Positions 51,616 to 59,875 of a stretch of 64,000 nucleotides of DNA are shown here, piece after piece. The DNA comes from Bradyrhizobium paxllaeri (GTDB taxonomy: Bacteria; Pseudomonadota; Alphaproteobacteria; Rhizobiales; Xanthobacteraceae), in the NCBI RefSeq assembly GCF_001693515.2, contig NZ_CP042968.1, forward strand, positions 5,952,001 through 6,016,000, in the 5' to 3' direction. The notes beneath the pieces were generated by a model that did no database searches, was not told the DNA's origin, and was given only the letters and a program-made list of their open reading frames with translations. The translations under genes and the position numbers were made by a program. Numbering within the stretch: position 1 is the stretch's first letter; the number at the start of each line of letters is the position of its first letter.

Positions 51616-51764
51616 CGATCTTAATCCTGGCTATTCGCCGATAAGGACAAAGCCTAGGCAAAAGTTCCTCGGCGGAAGAATGAGGCCTCGGGAAGTGGTT
51701 ATCCGCGCGGCGTTTGCGTTCCCACACGACTTCCTGGCACCCACTTGCCGGGCAGAGCAATACA

Positions 51765-51789
51765 GGAACCAAGCTCTTCGGTCACCGTT
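51765..51789 (+). promoter_or_regulatory. EcfG-like promoter, GGAAC-N16-CGTT (perfect)
   Basis: GGAAC 51765-51769, CGTT 51786-51789; 22 bp before ATG 51812. Confidence 0.75.
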
Positions 51790-51811
51790 GGAGCTGGCTT
51801 TCAGGGTTTGA

Positions 51812-52435
51812 ATGGCTATGTCGAAGATCGTTGGATTACGCTACGGAGCGCCGAGCGCCAGCGCGATGCACCTATGCGTCGATATGCAAAGGATGTTTGC
51901 AGAACGCACGGAATGGAAGATGCCGTGGCTTGAGCGCGTGCTGCCTAATATCGTTTCAATAACTTCCTTGCATCCCGAAAGGACCATCTTCACGCGCTTC
52001 ATCCCAGCACAGCATTCCGGTCAGGGCATGGGGATGTGGCGGCGCTATTACGAGCATTGGGCATCGATGACCGTCGATGAGCTCGGCGCGGACATGATAA
52101 ATGTGGTGCCGGAGCTTGCGCGGTTTGCCCCTCCTGCCCGCTACTTCGACAAGTATGTTTATTCCCCTTGGACCGCGAGCGATCTGGACCGGCAGCTTCG
52201 CGGCGCCGGAATCGATACCCTCATTATCACCGGCGGAGAGACCGATGTCTGCGTGCTCGCAACCATGATGGGCGCTGTCGACTGGGGTTTCCGTGTCCTT
52301 CTGGTGACGGACGCCCTGTGCAGCTCGGCGGACGAGACGCACGATGCAATGATGAATGTCTATGAGAACCGGTTAGCCCAGCAGGTGGAATGCGTGTCGA
52401 CGGAAGCGATTCTCGAAAATTGGCGCCTCAAGTAA
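51812..52435 (+). CDS. Isochorismatase-like cysteine hydrolase
   Basis: 207 aa. Catalytic triad positions of the isochorismatase-like superfamily are visible: Asp in HLCVDMQRMF, Lys in DKYVYSPW and Cys in GGETDVCVLATMMGAVDWGF. The family includes nicotinamidases, isochorismatases and N-carbamoyl hydrolases. The short lid region suggests a small amide substrate. It is preceded by an exact EcfG-type promoter and is followed 41 bp later by a small membrane protein that is probably co-transcribed. Confidence 0.87.
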   Translation: MAMSKIVGLRYGAPSASAMHLCVDMQRMFAERTEWKMPWLERVLPNIVSITSLHPERTIFTRFIPAQHSGQGMGMWRRYYEHWASMTVDELGADMINVVPELARFAPPARYFDKYVYSPWTASDLDRQLRGAGIDTLIITGGETDVCVLATMMGAVDWGFRVLLVTDALCSSADETHDAMMNVYENRLAQQVECVSTEAILENWRLK

Positions 52436-52476
52436 CATGCCGCCGCGCAGGCGCCACACCTGGTGAGAGAAACGAG

Positions 52477-52734
52477 ATGGAAGAACTCACGGTTTTGAGG
52501 ACGTTTTCGGCGTTGACGACTGTTCTCGCGGCCGCGCTCGTGGCCGCCAACTGGAATGCTCGCGTTACCGTCACTGGCTTTGTTATTTTCATCGTTGCTT
52601 CCATCGCGTGGATGATTGACGGCTGGCTGGAAAACAAAGCATCGCTCATCATCCAGAACGTCATTCTGCTTTTAATTAACGTGCTCGGAGTCTGGCGCTG
52701 GCTTCCGAAGGTTGAGAAGGAGGTTCAGTCGTAA
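52477..52734 (+). CDS. Small membrane protein
   Basis: 85 aa from ATG 52477. Three hydrophobic segments (ALTTVLAAALVAANW, VTGFVIFIVASIAWMIDGWLE and LIIQNVILLLINVLGVWRWL), with a short basic end. It resembles the short CBU_0592/PnuC-like membrane proteins of two or three helices. It follows the hydrolase gene by 41 bp and is convergent with the thioredoxin-reductase-like gene. Function unknown. Confidence 0.72.
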   Translation: MEELTVLRTFSALTTVLAAALVAANWNARVTVTGFVIFIVASIAWMIDGWLENKASLIIQNVILLLINVLGVWRWLPKVEKEVQS

Positions 52735-52744
52735 GAGAGCGGCT

Positions 52745-53650
52745 TCAGTCGCAAAACCCGTCACGGCGCAGGAAGGCCTTGTTGATAGCGACCGCCGCCT
52801 TGGCGCCTTCTGCGATCGCGATTGATACAAGTAGAACGTCGCGTGACACGTCCCCGGCCACATATACGCCAGGGACACTGGTTTCCTCAGTCTCGGGGTC
52901 TGTAACGACTCCGCCTTTGACATCCCGCGTGCAACCAAGGCGCTGAGACAGGTCGGACGCCTGATGACAACCGGTTGAAAAGAACAGACCTGCCCGCTCC
53001 AGATCGGGTGCGTTTTCTAACTTGATGTTCGCGAGCACCCCCTTCGCGCCTTCAAGGGCAACGACCCGTTCGTTCCGCAGGGGGATTCCGTGCTGCTTCA
53101 GCTTCCGCGCTGCATTCGCGCTGACCTCGGCGCCGTCGCTGCAAGCTACGACATCCGCTATCCAGTGCTTCATCATGACCGCAAGGTCCGCCCCCTTATC
53201 CCCCTTGCCGAGCGCAGCTACAGGTTTGCCTGCATACTCAAAGCCGTCGCAATACAGACAGTGGTGGACGGAAATCCCGTAGAGGGGCTCGATCCCCGCT
53301 ATCTCCGGGAGTTCGTCCACCATACCCGTGGCGAGAAGGACTTTCGACGCGAGGCCGCCCGTGCCGTCGGCACAGACAAATGCAAAGCCGTCCTCTGTAG
53401 GTCTGAGTTCGGTCACCCGCGTCCTCCGGAATGAAACCGACTTGTAGCAGCTCAGTTCCTGCCGGGCTTCCTCAAGAAACGTGGATGGAGACCGGCCTTC
53501 GCGTCCGAGCATGCCGTGGATGGCCTGCGATGCGCCGTTGCGCGGCTGTCCATCATCACAAAGCAGAACCTGCCGGTGGCATCGCCCCAAGATCAGGCCA
53601 GCACTCAATCCGGCAGGTCCTCCGCCGACGATAACCACGTCGATTTTCAT
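52745..53650 (-). CDS. Thioredoxin-reductase-like NAD(P)/FAD oxidoreductase
   Basis: 301 aa from ATG 53650, which is preceded by GGAGGTGATCC, a full-length anti-16S match. FAD motif VVIVGGGPAGLSAGL; the redox-active position reads HHCLYCDGFE, the CxxC of thioredoxin reductases; NAD(P)-binding part AALGKGDKGADLA is degenerate from GxGxxA; final FAD motif GVYVAGDVSRD. These flavoproteins pass electrons from NADPH to thioredoxin-like or low-molecular-weight thiol acceptors. Missing consensus in the NADP half could mean that another electron donor is used. Confidence 0.85.
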   Translation of the reverse strand: MKIDVVIVGGGPAGLSAGLILGRCHRQVLLCDDGQPRNGASQAIHGMLGREGRSPSTFLEEARQELSCYKSVSFRRTRVTELRPTEDGFAFVCADGTGGLASKVLLATGMVDELPEIAGIEPLYGISVHHCLYCDGFEYAGKPVAALGKGDKGADLAVMMKHWIADVVACSDGAEVSANAARKLKQHGIPLRNERVVALEGAKGVLANIKLENAPDLERAGLFFSTGCHQASDLSQRLGCTRDVKGGVVTDPETEETSVPGVYVAGDVSRDVLLVSIAIAEGAKAAVAINKAFLRRDGFCD

Positions 53651-53744
53651 CCGGATCACCTCCATTCGAACTCATATGGGACGCATCCCAAGGCTTGGAA
53701 CCCCTTCGTCCTGCCCATTCGTTAGGTACTCGGGAAAGAAGATA

Positions 53745-53885
53745 ATGCCGCGCGCACGGACAGTAGCGAATTGGAGGGTATTGACGCCTGAGGAGCGCCG
53801 CGAGCGGCGGCAGCTCCGCCGCGAAAAGCAGCCGAGGACAATGTCGGGCGCGCCCAGAAGATGCACGCCGCCCGGCTCAGAATGA
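53745..53885 (+). CDS. Very small basic protein (tentative)
   Basis: 46 aa, ATG 53745. Extremely basic (TPEERRERRQLRREKQPR) and probably disordered. It is called because its TGA overlaps the ATG of the DUF72 gene (53882-53885), giving the next gene a coupled start. GGAAC 18 bp before CGTT lies at 53697-53723, just outside normal EcfG spacing. Function unknown. Confidence 0.4.
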   Translation: MPRARTVANWRVLTPEERRERRQLRREKQPRTMSGAPRRCTPPGSE

Positions 53886-54658
53886 AAGCTGAGAGCACGA
53901 AGGACCCGCCTGAATTGAAGTCATCAGTCTATGTGGGATGCTCGGGCTGGCGTTACTGGAACTGGCGGGACTCGTTCTATGCAGGTGTTCCACAGGAAAA
54001 GTGGTTCGAGCACTACCTGAAGCGCTTCGACACCGTCGAAATCAACGCATCCTTCTATTCCTGGCCGACGGTTGCCAACGTCCAGGCTTGGCGGCGCCAG
54101 CCCGGCAAGAGGAAGTTCATCTACACCGTCAAGGTCTGTGAGCTCGTCAGTCATGTAAAATCGTTCAAGGGCACAAGGACACTCATTCGGGATTTTGGCA
54201 CCATCGCTGATATTCTAGGTGAAAGGATGGGCTGCTTCCTGTTCCAGCTGCCGCCGAGCTACCGCTATTCAAACGCGCGGCTGAACGCGATCGTGAGCCA
54301 ACTCGATCCTGCGCGCCGCAACGTGGTGGAGTTTAGGCACGCCAGCTGGTGGAATGAGGAAGTTTATGCCGCGTTCCGAAACGCCGGAATTATCTTCTGC
54401 TCCTGCAGCGGGCCGCGTCTGCCCGACGAACTTATCCGGACAGCCGACGAAGTTTACATTCGCCTGCATGGTCCCAAGCGCTGGTATCGGCACGACTACT
54501 CCAAGGGCGAGCTGGCGATCTGGGCGGACAGGATCAGGGCGAGTGGTGCGAAAAGAGCCTGGATTTACTTCAACAACGACAATGAAGCTCATGCACCAGA
54601 AAACGCGGCAGCTCTGCGGCGAATGCTAAGCCGTACCGTTGGCCAAAGGCCGGACTAG
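53882..54658 (+). CDS. DUF72 domain protein (YecE-like)
   Basis: 258 aa from ATG 53882. It matches the TIM-barrel-like DUF72 family: VYVGCSGWRYWNWRDSFYAG at the start, FDTVEINASFYSWP, LFQLPPSYRY, VEFRHASWW and VYIRLHGP motifs in the usual order. Members are conserved from bacteria to archaea; no enzyme activity is established. It forms a small operon with the DAO-Rieske gene, which starts 48 bp later. Confidence 0.88.
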   Translation: MKAESTKDPPELKSSVYVGCSGWRYWNWRDSFYAGVPQEKWFEHYLKRFDTVEINASFYSWPTVANVQAWRRQPGKRKFIYTVKVCELVSHVKSFKGTRTLIRDFGTIADILGERMGCFLFQLPPSYRYSNARLNAIVSQLDPARRNVVEFRHASWWNEEVYAAFRNAGIIFCSCSGPRLPDELIRTADEVYIRLHGPKRWYRHDYSKGELAIWADRIRASGAKRAWIYFNNDNEAHAPENAAALRRMLSRTVGQRPD

Positions 54659-54706
54659 GAACTCGCCAGGATCGTACGCGTTCTCAAGTGGTTGGGAGAC
54701 CGTCTC

Positions 54707-56212
54707 ATGGCCAGCACATCTCTTTGGATGGATACTGACATTGCCCCGACCGCGGGAGTTCTGGACGGCGTCCGAGAATGCGACGTCGCCATCATCGGCT
54801 CTGGCATTGCCGGCATTTCGACCGCGTATGAGCTCTGCAGGCGAGGCAAATCCGTTATTGTCATCGATCGCGGACGCATCTGCGGAGGCATGACATCGAG
54901 GACTTCAGCCCATCTTGCCCCTTTGTGCGATGATCTCGTCAGCGAGATGAAAAAGATCAGGGGCAAGGAGGCGACGACGCGTTTTTGCGACAGCCAGGCG
55001 GCTGCGGTCGACCGCATCGAAGAAATCCAGAAGAAGGAGAAAATCGATTGCGACTTTCGCCGTCTCGACGGGTTCCTCTTCCAGGGTCACGGTATGCCGG
55101 CAGACATCATCGATGAAGAGCTGGAGGCAGTCCGCGAAGTCGGCGCGCCGGTCCACAGGCTCGTGGGTGTGCCCTTTACCGGCTGCGAGAAGCGTCACGT
55201 CCTGCGCTATCCCAAGCAGGCGACCTTTCATCCGCTCAAGTATCTTGCCGGCGTTGCGCAGGCTTGCGAGGAGAGCGGCGCGACTTTTTTCCGTGACAGC
55301 CCTGTTGAGGAAGTAACTGAAGAGAATGGCATTGTGACCGCGAAAACAGCACGCGGCGTCATTCGCGCCCGGCACGCGGTCGTCGCGACCAACTCCTCGA
55401 TATCTGACCGCTTCGCCATTCACACCAAGACGGCGCCATACCGGACATATGTGATCACGTTTGAAATCGATCGCGGCGCGCTGCCCGATGCCCTCTACTG
55501 GGATACGGAAGACCCCTACCATTATGTCCGCCTGCAGCCAGGCCAGGCAAATACCGATTACATTCTCGTCGGTGGTGAGGACCACAAAAGCGGAGAAGCC
55601 GACGACGCGGAGGATCGATTCAGAAAGCTTGAAGCATGGGCGCGCGGCTTGATCTCCGGCCTCGGCAAAGAAACGCATCGCTGGTCAGGGCAAGTGCTCG
55701 ACACCATCGATTACTCCGGCTTCATTGGCCGCGATCCCGGGGGCACGAATATCTATGTCGCGATGGGCGATTCCGGACAAGGCCTCACGCACGGCGTTGC
55801 TGGCGCGATGCTGAATGCCGGACTGATCATGGGCGAAGACCATCCATGGAAGGAAATCTACGCGCCGGGCCGCGTCCCGCTGAAGGCCGCGAAGAATTTC
55901 GTGGCGGAGAATGTAACAGCGCTCAAGAGCTTTGCTGAATATGTGGCCCCAGGCGAGCTCACTTCACTCGAAGCGCTGCCGCGCGGCGACGGCGCCATCA
56001 TCCGGCGCGGCCTTGAGAAGATTGCCGCCTATCGCGACATGAAGGGAGCGCTGCATTTGAATTCGGCGAGTTGCACCCATGTCGGCTGCCATCTGCACTG
56101 GAACAGTTTTGAGACTTGCTGGGATTGCCCTTGCCACGGCTCAATCTTCGACGTGAAAGGACAACCCATCAACGCGCCGGCTATCGGCCCGCTTGCCCGC
56201 GTTCAGGAATAA
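54707..56212 (+). CDS. DAO-type FAD oxidoreductase with C-terminal Rieske [2Fe-2S] domain
   Basis: 501 aa from ATG 54707 (GGGAGA upstream). N-terminal D-amino-acid-oxidase fold: VAIIGSGIAGISTAYEL and IDRGRICGGMTSRTSAHL. From about residue 400 there is a Rieske domain with CTHVGC and CPCHGSIFD, the complete two-Cys, two-His ligand set. The family couples FAD-dependent amine oxidation to a Rieske electron acceptor and is common in stress islands. It is probably cytoplasmic, as no signal is present. It is in the DUF72 operon. Confidence 0.9.
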   Translation: MASTSLWMDTDIAPTAGVLDGVRECDVAIIGSGIAGISTAYELCRRGKSVIVIDRGRICGGMTSRTSAHLAPLCDDLVSEMKKIRGKEATTRFCDSQAAAVDRIEEIQKKEKIDCDFRRLDGFLFQGHGMPADIIDEELEAVREVGAPVHRLVGVPFTGCEKRHVLRYPKQATFHPLKYLAGVAQACEESGATFFRDSPVEEVTEENGIVTAKTARGVIRARHAVVATNSSISDRFAIHTKTAPYRTYVITFEIDRGALPDALYWDTEDPYHYVRLQPGQANTDYILVGGEDHKSGEADDAEDRFRKLEAWARGLISGLGKETHRWSGQVLDTIDYSGFIGRDPGGTNIYVAMGDSGQGLTHGVAGAMLNAGLIMGEDHPWKEIYAPGRVPLKAAKNFVAENVTALKSFAEYVAPGELTSLEALPRGDGAIIRRGLEKIAAYRDMKGALHLNSASCTHVGCHLHWNSFETCWDCPCHGSIFDVKGQPINAPAIGPLARVQE

Positions 56213-56286
56213 GATAGCCGCACATGCAGCGACAGCCGAAGCATCAAAGCTAAACGATCAAAGGCGTGAAAGGAAGGAGTGGAACA

Positions 56287-56445
56287 ATGCCGGAAGAGCC
56301 GATGATGACCGAAGCTCAACGGGACGAGCTCAAGACTCTCTGCCTGAAGGCGGACGTGCCGGACAAATCGGGCGAGTTGCTAACCCAGGATGGGGCCCAG
56401 CATTTTATCGACGAACTGAAGAAGCAGATCGCAGAGCGCAAATAG
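56287..56445 (+). CDS. DUF3072 domain protein
   Basis: 52 aa, ATG 56287 preceded by AAGGAAGGAG. Pattern MTEAQRDELKTLCLKADVPDKSGELLTQDGAQHFIDELKKQI matches DUF3072, short proteins with two helices also seen as a domain in histone-like stress proteins. It is followed by a terminator at 56454. It probably continues the transcript of the Rieske gene 74 bp upstream. Confidence 0.8.
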   Translation: MPEEPMMTEAQRDELKTLCLKADVPDKSGELLTQDGAQHFIDELKKQIAERK

Positions 56446-56453
56446 AAACGACA

Positions 56454-56481
56454 CGCTGGAGAATCTCCAGCGGTTCGTTTT
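56454..56481 (+). terminator. Rho-independent terminator after the DUF3072 gene
   Basis: CGCTGGAG-AAT-CTCCAGCG, a perfect 8-bp stem with a 3-nt loop, then GTTCGTTTT. Confidence 0.75.
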
Positions 56482-56650
56482 GAACTTTGGCGGAGTGGTC
56501 GACGGCGCTGCCAGTGCCGCTGGAGCGGGTGCCGTCGGATCAGCTAGAACGGTGGGCACGGCCAAGGCAGCGGCCATTTCGCTATCTCAACGATCCAACA
56601 ATGCGAAAGAGACCTAAGCGTTCATAGATCGTCGCATTCCACTTGGCACG

Positions 56651-57099
56651 TCAGTTTTGACGCAACTGTCGCGATACATAGGCCCCCGCAGCGAGCCCCA
56701 GAGCCAAGCCCGCAAAAGCTCTCGCCATCGATTGCCTGGATAACGTAAGCTCCCATCCTGGCGTCAGACGCTTGGGAGTTATTCCATAGTCCACCACCGC
56801 TGCGATCGTCGACATGACGGCAGCGTCTCGCAGCAGTTCGATTGATGATTGAGAAGGACGAACCGCTAACCAAGCCTCAAAAGGGAGCGCCCAGAACAGG
56901 GCTGATGCGTGATGGGTGGCGAGCCCTACCCCGGTATGCGCAGCGTCGACCCCGCGAACACGCGCTGCATTATCGCCCTGAAGCCAATGGCTCGTCGAGT
57001 TCAACGGTTGCGCAGCGTGTTTCCCAGCGTGACTGTCGAAACGACGCTGGCTACGCTGCCTGTGATAAGAGTGGAAGCCAGCAATTGCGTGGTTCTCAT
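56651..57099 (-). pseudogene. Membrane protein gene disrupted by a small deletion and frameshift
   Basis: A minus-strand ATG at 57099 starts MRTTQLLASTLITGSVASVV, a typical N-terminal membrane helix, and stops at 57001 after 32 codons. In another frame the family continuation follows: AQPLNSTSHWLQGD, then AHTGVGLATHHASALFWALPFEAWLA, VVDYGITPKRLTPGWELTLS and AFAGLALGLAAGAYVSRQL, to 56651. Relatives I recall are single membrane proteins of about 150 aa, so one helix end was lost with the frame. An N-terminally restarted 117-codon product from TTG 57004 is possible but lacks a ribosome-binding site. Confidence 0.55.
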
Positions 57100-57293
57100 T
57101 GGTGACCTAACGTCAGTTCGATTTCCATGACAACCGTAACGCGCTTCCAGATGTTCCAAGCCATGTGATCGCGCCGAAATGCGCGTTGCTGGCGGTAAGC
57201 AGCCGTTGCAACAAGGCTCGTCTGTTCCGCCGCGAGGAACGATTGGATCAATCTCGCTTTATCCGATAGGGCGCTCGCCAAGGGAGATCTGAC

Positions 57294-57851
57294 ATGGGAC
57301 CCGACGAGGTCCTGCGTGGGATGCTGATGTATTTTGTCCTGCCGCTTTGGCTGGCCGCCGGCTTTGCCGATTATCTCTGTCATCGCGCCAGCCACATCGA
57401 GAAAACCAGCGGCTGGAAAGAGTCTCTTCTGCATCTCGCCCAGTTCGCTGAGATGACTGTTCCGGTGCTGGCCGCGCTGTTTCTCGAAATCACATCGAGC
57501 GTGATTCTGCTGATGATGACGTTCTTGGTCCTTCACGAAGCCACCGCGATCTGGGACGTTCGCTACGCGGCAGCGAGGCGCGACGTTTCGCCGGCCGAGC
57601 AGCATGTTCACAGCGTTCTCGAGATGCTTCCGCTAACGGGATTGCTGCTCGTCATCGCGCTTCACTGGCCGGCCTTTGCGGCATTGTTTGGCTTCGGAAC
57701 GCCGGACTTTTCATTCAGGCTCAAGCAAGCGCCGCTTCCCCTGACCTATATTGTCACGATGCTGTCCTTGACCGCGCTGCTCGAAGTCTTGCCTTACCTT
57801 GAAGAGCTGGCTCGCGGCTTGCGCTATAGCGACCGCCGAGCGAAGGACTAG
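57294..57851 (+). CDS. Integral membrane protein with conserved His positions
   Basis: 185 aa. Four or five transmembrane helices. Histidine-containing stretches FADYLCHRASHIE, LVLHEATAIWD and EQHVHSVLEM lie at the ends of helices, as in metal-binding membrane hydroxylase-like proteins, although full fatty-acid-hydroxylase His boxes are not evident. The protein is of a conserved type in Bradyrhizobium. It starts the operon with the DoxX-SDR gene (4 bp later) and the DUF2269 gene, so a shared membrane redox role is plausible. Confidence 0.75.
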   Translation: MGPDEVLRGMLMYFVLPLWLAAGFADYLCHRASHIEKTSGWKESLLHLAQFAEMTVPVLAALFLEITSSVILLMMTFLVLHEATAIWDVRYAAARRDVSPAEQHVHSVLEMLPLTGLLLVIALHWPAFAALFGFGTPDFSFRLKQAPLPLTYIVTMLSLTALLEVLPYLEELARGLRYSDRRAKD

Positions 57852-57855
57852 TTCG

Positions 57856-59130
57856 ATGCGTGTCCTTCTCGTTGGCGGTACAGGCCTGATCGGATCGGCG
57901 ATCCACGCAAGGCTCTCCGCCGAAGGGCATGAATGCGTGTTGGTGTCGCGCCACACATCCATCGTGCAGAACGCGCGTCACGTCGCGCTCGATATTACGC
58001 AGGCGACGGATGCTTCTGCGTGGAAGCCAGCCCTCGCAGGTATCGATGCCGTCATCAATGCGGCGGGCGCCCTGCAAGGCCAGGACATGCAGGGCGTTCA
58101 TGTCGCCGGCAGCGCCGCGCTCTACGCGGCCTGCGAAAGCGCAGGTGTCCGCCGCGTGATCCTGTTCTCGGCGATCGGCACCAATCGCGAAGTACGAAGC
58201 GACTTTTCCCGCACCAAGCAGGAGGGCGAAGCAGCCCTGACGACGCGCGACCTCGATTGGGTCGTGCTGCGGCCTTCCGTCGTGGTCGGCCGGGCTGCTT
58301 ATGGCGGCAGCGCGCTGTTGCGGGGGCTTGCGTCCCTACCGGTTCTGCCGGTCATGCCGGGCACGGCGCCGATTCAACCCGTGCATCTGGATGATGTCGT
58401 CGAAACGATTCTGTTCTTTCTGAAGCCGGGCGCACCTTCGCGCATCGCGCTGGATCTGGCCGGCCCGCGGCAGATGGCGTTCAGTGACGCCGTCGCACTG
58501 TTTCGCCGCTGGCTGCGCTGGCGGCCCGCTTACCGTCTGCATCTGCCCGCATGGGCGGCCTCCGGCGCTTACCTCGCCGGGGATGCAGCACAGAGGCTGG
58601 GCTGGCCAACGCCGGTCAACTCAACGGCAGAGGCCGAAATGCGGCGCGGCGCGACCGGCGATCCCGGCCCTTGGCGTCGGGCGACAGGACTAGTGCCATA
58701 CGACCTTGAGCCCGCGCTCGCAAGCGAACCCGCCTCGGTGCAGGAGCGCTGGTTTGCGCGGCTCTACGCGCTGAAGCCGCTGATATTCGGCGTCTTCGGT
58801 CTGTTTTGGATCGTCACCGGAATCATTTCACTGGGGCCGGGCTGGGAAATCGGCATGTCGTATGTCCGGGAAGGCGGGCTGGGCGAGAATGTCGCCGCGC
58901 TCACGGTCATCGCGGGCGCCCTCGCCGACATCATCATTGGCCTCGCAATTCTTTGGCGACCCTCAAGCCGCTATGGCCTATGGGCGGCCTTTATCATTTC
59001 TCTGGTGTATGTCGTGATCGGGACGGTGTTGGTGCCGCGATTATGGGCCGATCCGCTCGGGCCCATGCTGAAGATCTGGCCTGTTCTGATGCTTAATCTG
59101 GTCGCCATGGCGATTCGGGAAGACCGCTGA
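57856..59130 (+). CDS. SDR-type oxidoreductase fused to a DoxX-like membrane domain
   Basis: 424 aa from ATG 57856. The N-terminal part (1-290) is an atypical SDR: VLLVGGTGLIGSAIHARL with TGxxGxxG, then YRLILFSAIGTNRE-like active region without the clear YxxxK. The C-terminal 130 residues contain four transmembrane helices (FGVFGLFWIVTGIISL, VIAGALADIIIGLAILW, WAAFIISLVYVVIG) like DoxX. Fusions of this type are called SDR with DoxX-like domain, and they probably bind NAD(P) near the membrane. Its stop overlaps the next gene (TGATG at 59128-59132). Confidence 0.85.
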   Translation: MRVLLVGGTGLIGSAIHARLSAEGHECVLVSRHTSIVQNARHVALDITQATDASAWKPALAGIDAVINAAGALQGQDMQGVHVAGSAALYAACESAGVRRVILFSAIGTNREVRSDFSRTKQEGEAALTTRDLDWVVLRPSVVVGRAAYGGSALLRGLASLPVLPVMPGTAPIQPVHLDDVVETILFFLKPGAPSRIALDLAGPRQMAFSDAVALFRRWLRWRPAYRLHLPAWAASGAYLAGDAAQRLGWPTPVNSTAEAEMRRGATGDPGPWRRATGLVPYDLEPALASEPASVQERWFARLYALKPLIFGVFGLFWIVTGIISLGPGWEIGMSYVREGGLGENVAALTVIAGALADIIIGLAILWRPSSRYGLWAAFIISLVYVVIGTVLVPRLWADPLGPMLKIWPVLMLNLVAMAIREDR

Positions 59131-59609
59131 TGTTCTATTTCCTTCTCAAGATGGCGCATATCATTGGAGCCGCCGTGCTGCTCGGCACAGGTGCCGGTAT
59201 CGCTTTCTTCATGCTGGTGGCGCATCTGCGCGGCGACCCACGCGAGATAGCGGGCGTCGCACGGACGGTGGTGCTTGCCGACTTTCTGTTTACGGCGAGT
59301 GCCGTGATCCTTCAGCCGATCACCGGCACCTGGCTCGCCTGGTCGAGCGGATATTCCCTGCGCGATGGATGGATTACAGCGTCGATCGCACTCTATGTAG
59401 TGGTCGGCGCCTTTTGGCTTCCGGTGGTGTGGATGCAGATGCGGATGCGCGACCTTGCCGTTCACGCGGTCAAGACGGACGCCAACCTGCCGGCTGAATA
59501 CCACCGCCTTTTTCGCCGGTGGTTTGCCTTTGGGTTTCCGGCATTCGCCGCGGTGCTCATGATCTTCTGGCTGATGATCGCCCGTCCGGTCATTCCATAC
59601 TGGGATTAG
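59130..59609 (+). CDS. DUF2269 family membrane protein
   Basis: 159 aa. Four transmembrane helices, with HIIGAAVLLGTGAGIAFFM in the first and ITGTWLAWSSGYSLRDGW after the second, the DUF2269 pattern. It is the third gene of the operon with the His-rich membrane protein and the SDR-DoxX fusion, coupled by overlap. The conserved trio suggests a membrane complex. Function unknown. Confidence 0.88.
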   Translation: MFYFLLKMAHIIGAAVLLGTGAGIAFFMLVAHLRGDPREIAGVARTVVLADFLFTASAVILQPITGTWLAWSSGYSLRDGWITASIALYVVVGAFWLPVVWMQMRMRDLAVHAVKTDANLPAEYHRLFRRWFAFGFPAFAAVLMIFWLMIARPVIPYWD

Positions 59610-59815
59610 TATCACGTATCGGGTCAAAGGCTTCGATAGGCATGTGATCGCGACCTGCGCGAGCTGTATCTCCATTCCCAATTTCAGTGCCAAGATTGAC
59701 GCAAACATTATGCGGCAACCAATGTTCCTATTGAGCCGGGTGCCCCCCGCTCTTTCGTGTCGCCCAGCCCGCCTCGAGCTTGAGGAGCCCTAGGGACCCG
59801 AATCCTCGTTCGATA

Positions 59816-59840
59816 GGAACGAACGACATCGGGCAGCGTT
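59816..59840 (+). promoter_or_regulatory. EcfG-like promoter, GGAAC-N16-CGTT (perfect)
   Basis: GGAAC 59816-59820, CGTT 59837-59840; 35 bp before ATG 59876 of the Mn-catalase fusion. Confidence 0.8.
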
Positions 59841-59875
59841 CGGGATGATTATCCCTCTCGCTCTCGGGGCCTTCC

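Noticed and set aside
53697..53723. GGAAC-N18-CGTT before the DUF72 operon
   Set aside because: Spacing is one base longer than the accepted 16-17.
56481..56613. Gly/Ala-rich frame NFGGVVDGAASAAGAG ending at TAA near 56613
   Set aside because: It would need a TTG start within the terminator tail of DUF3072; composition is simple and could be chance.
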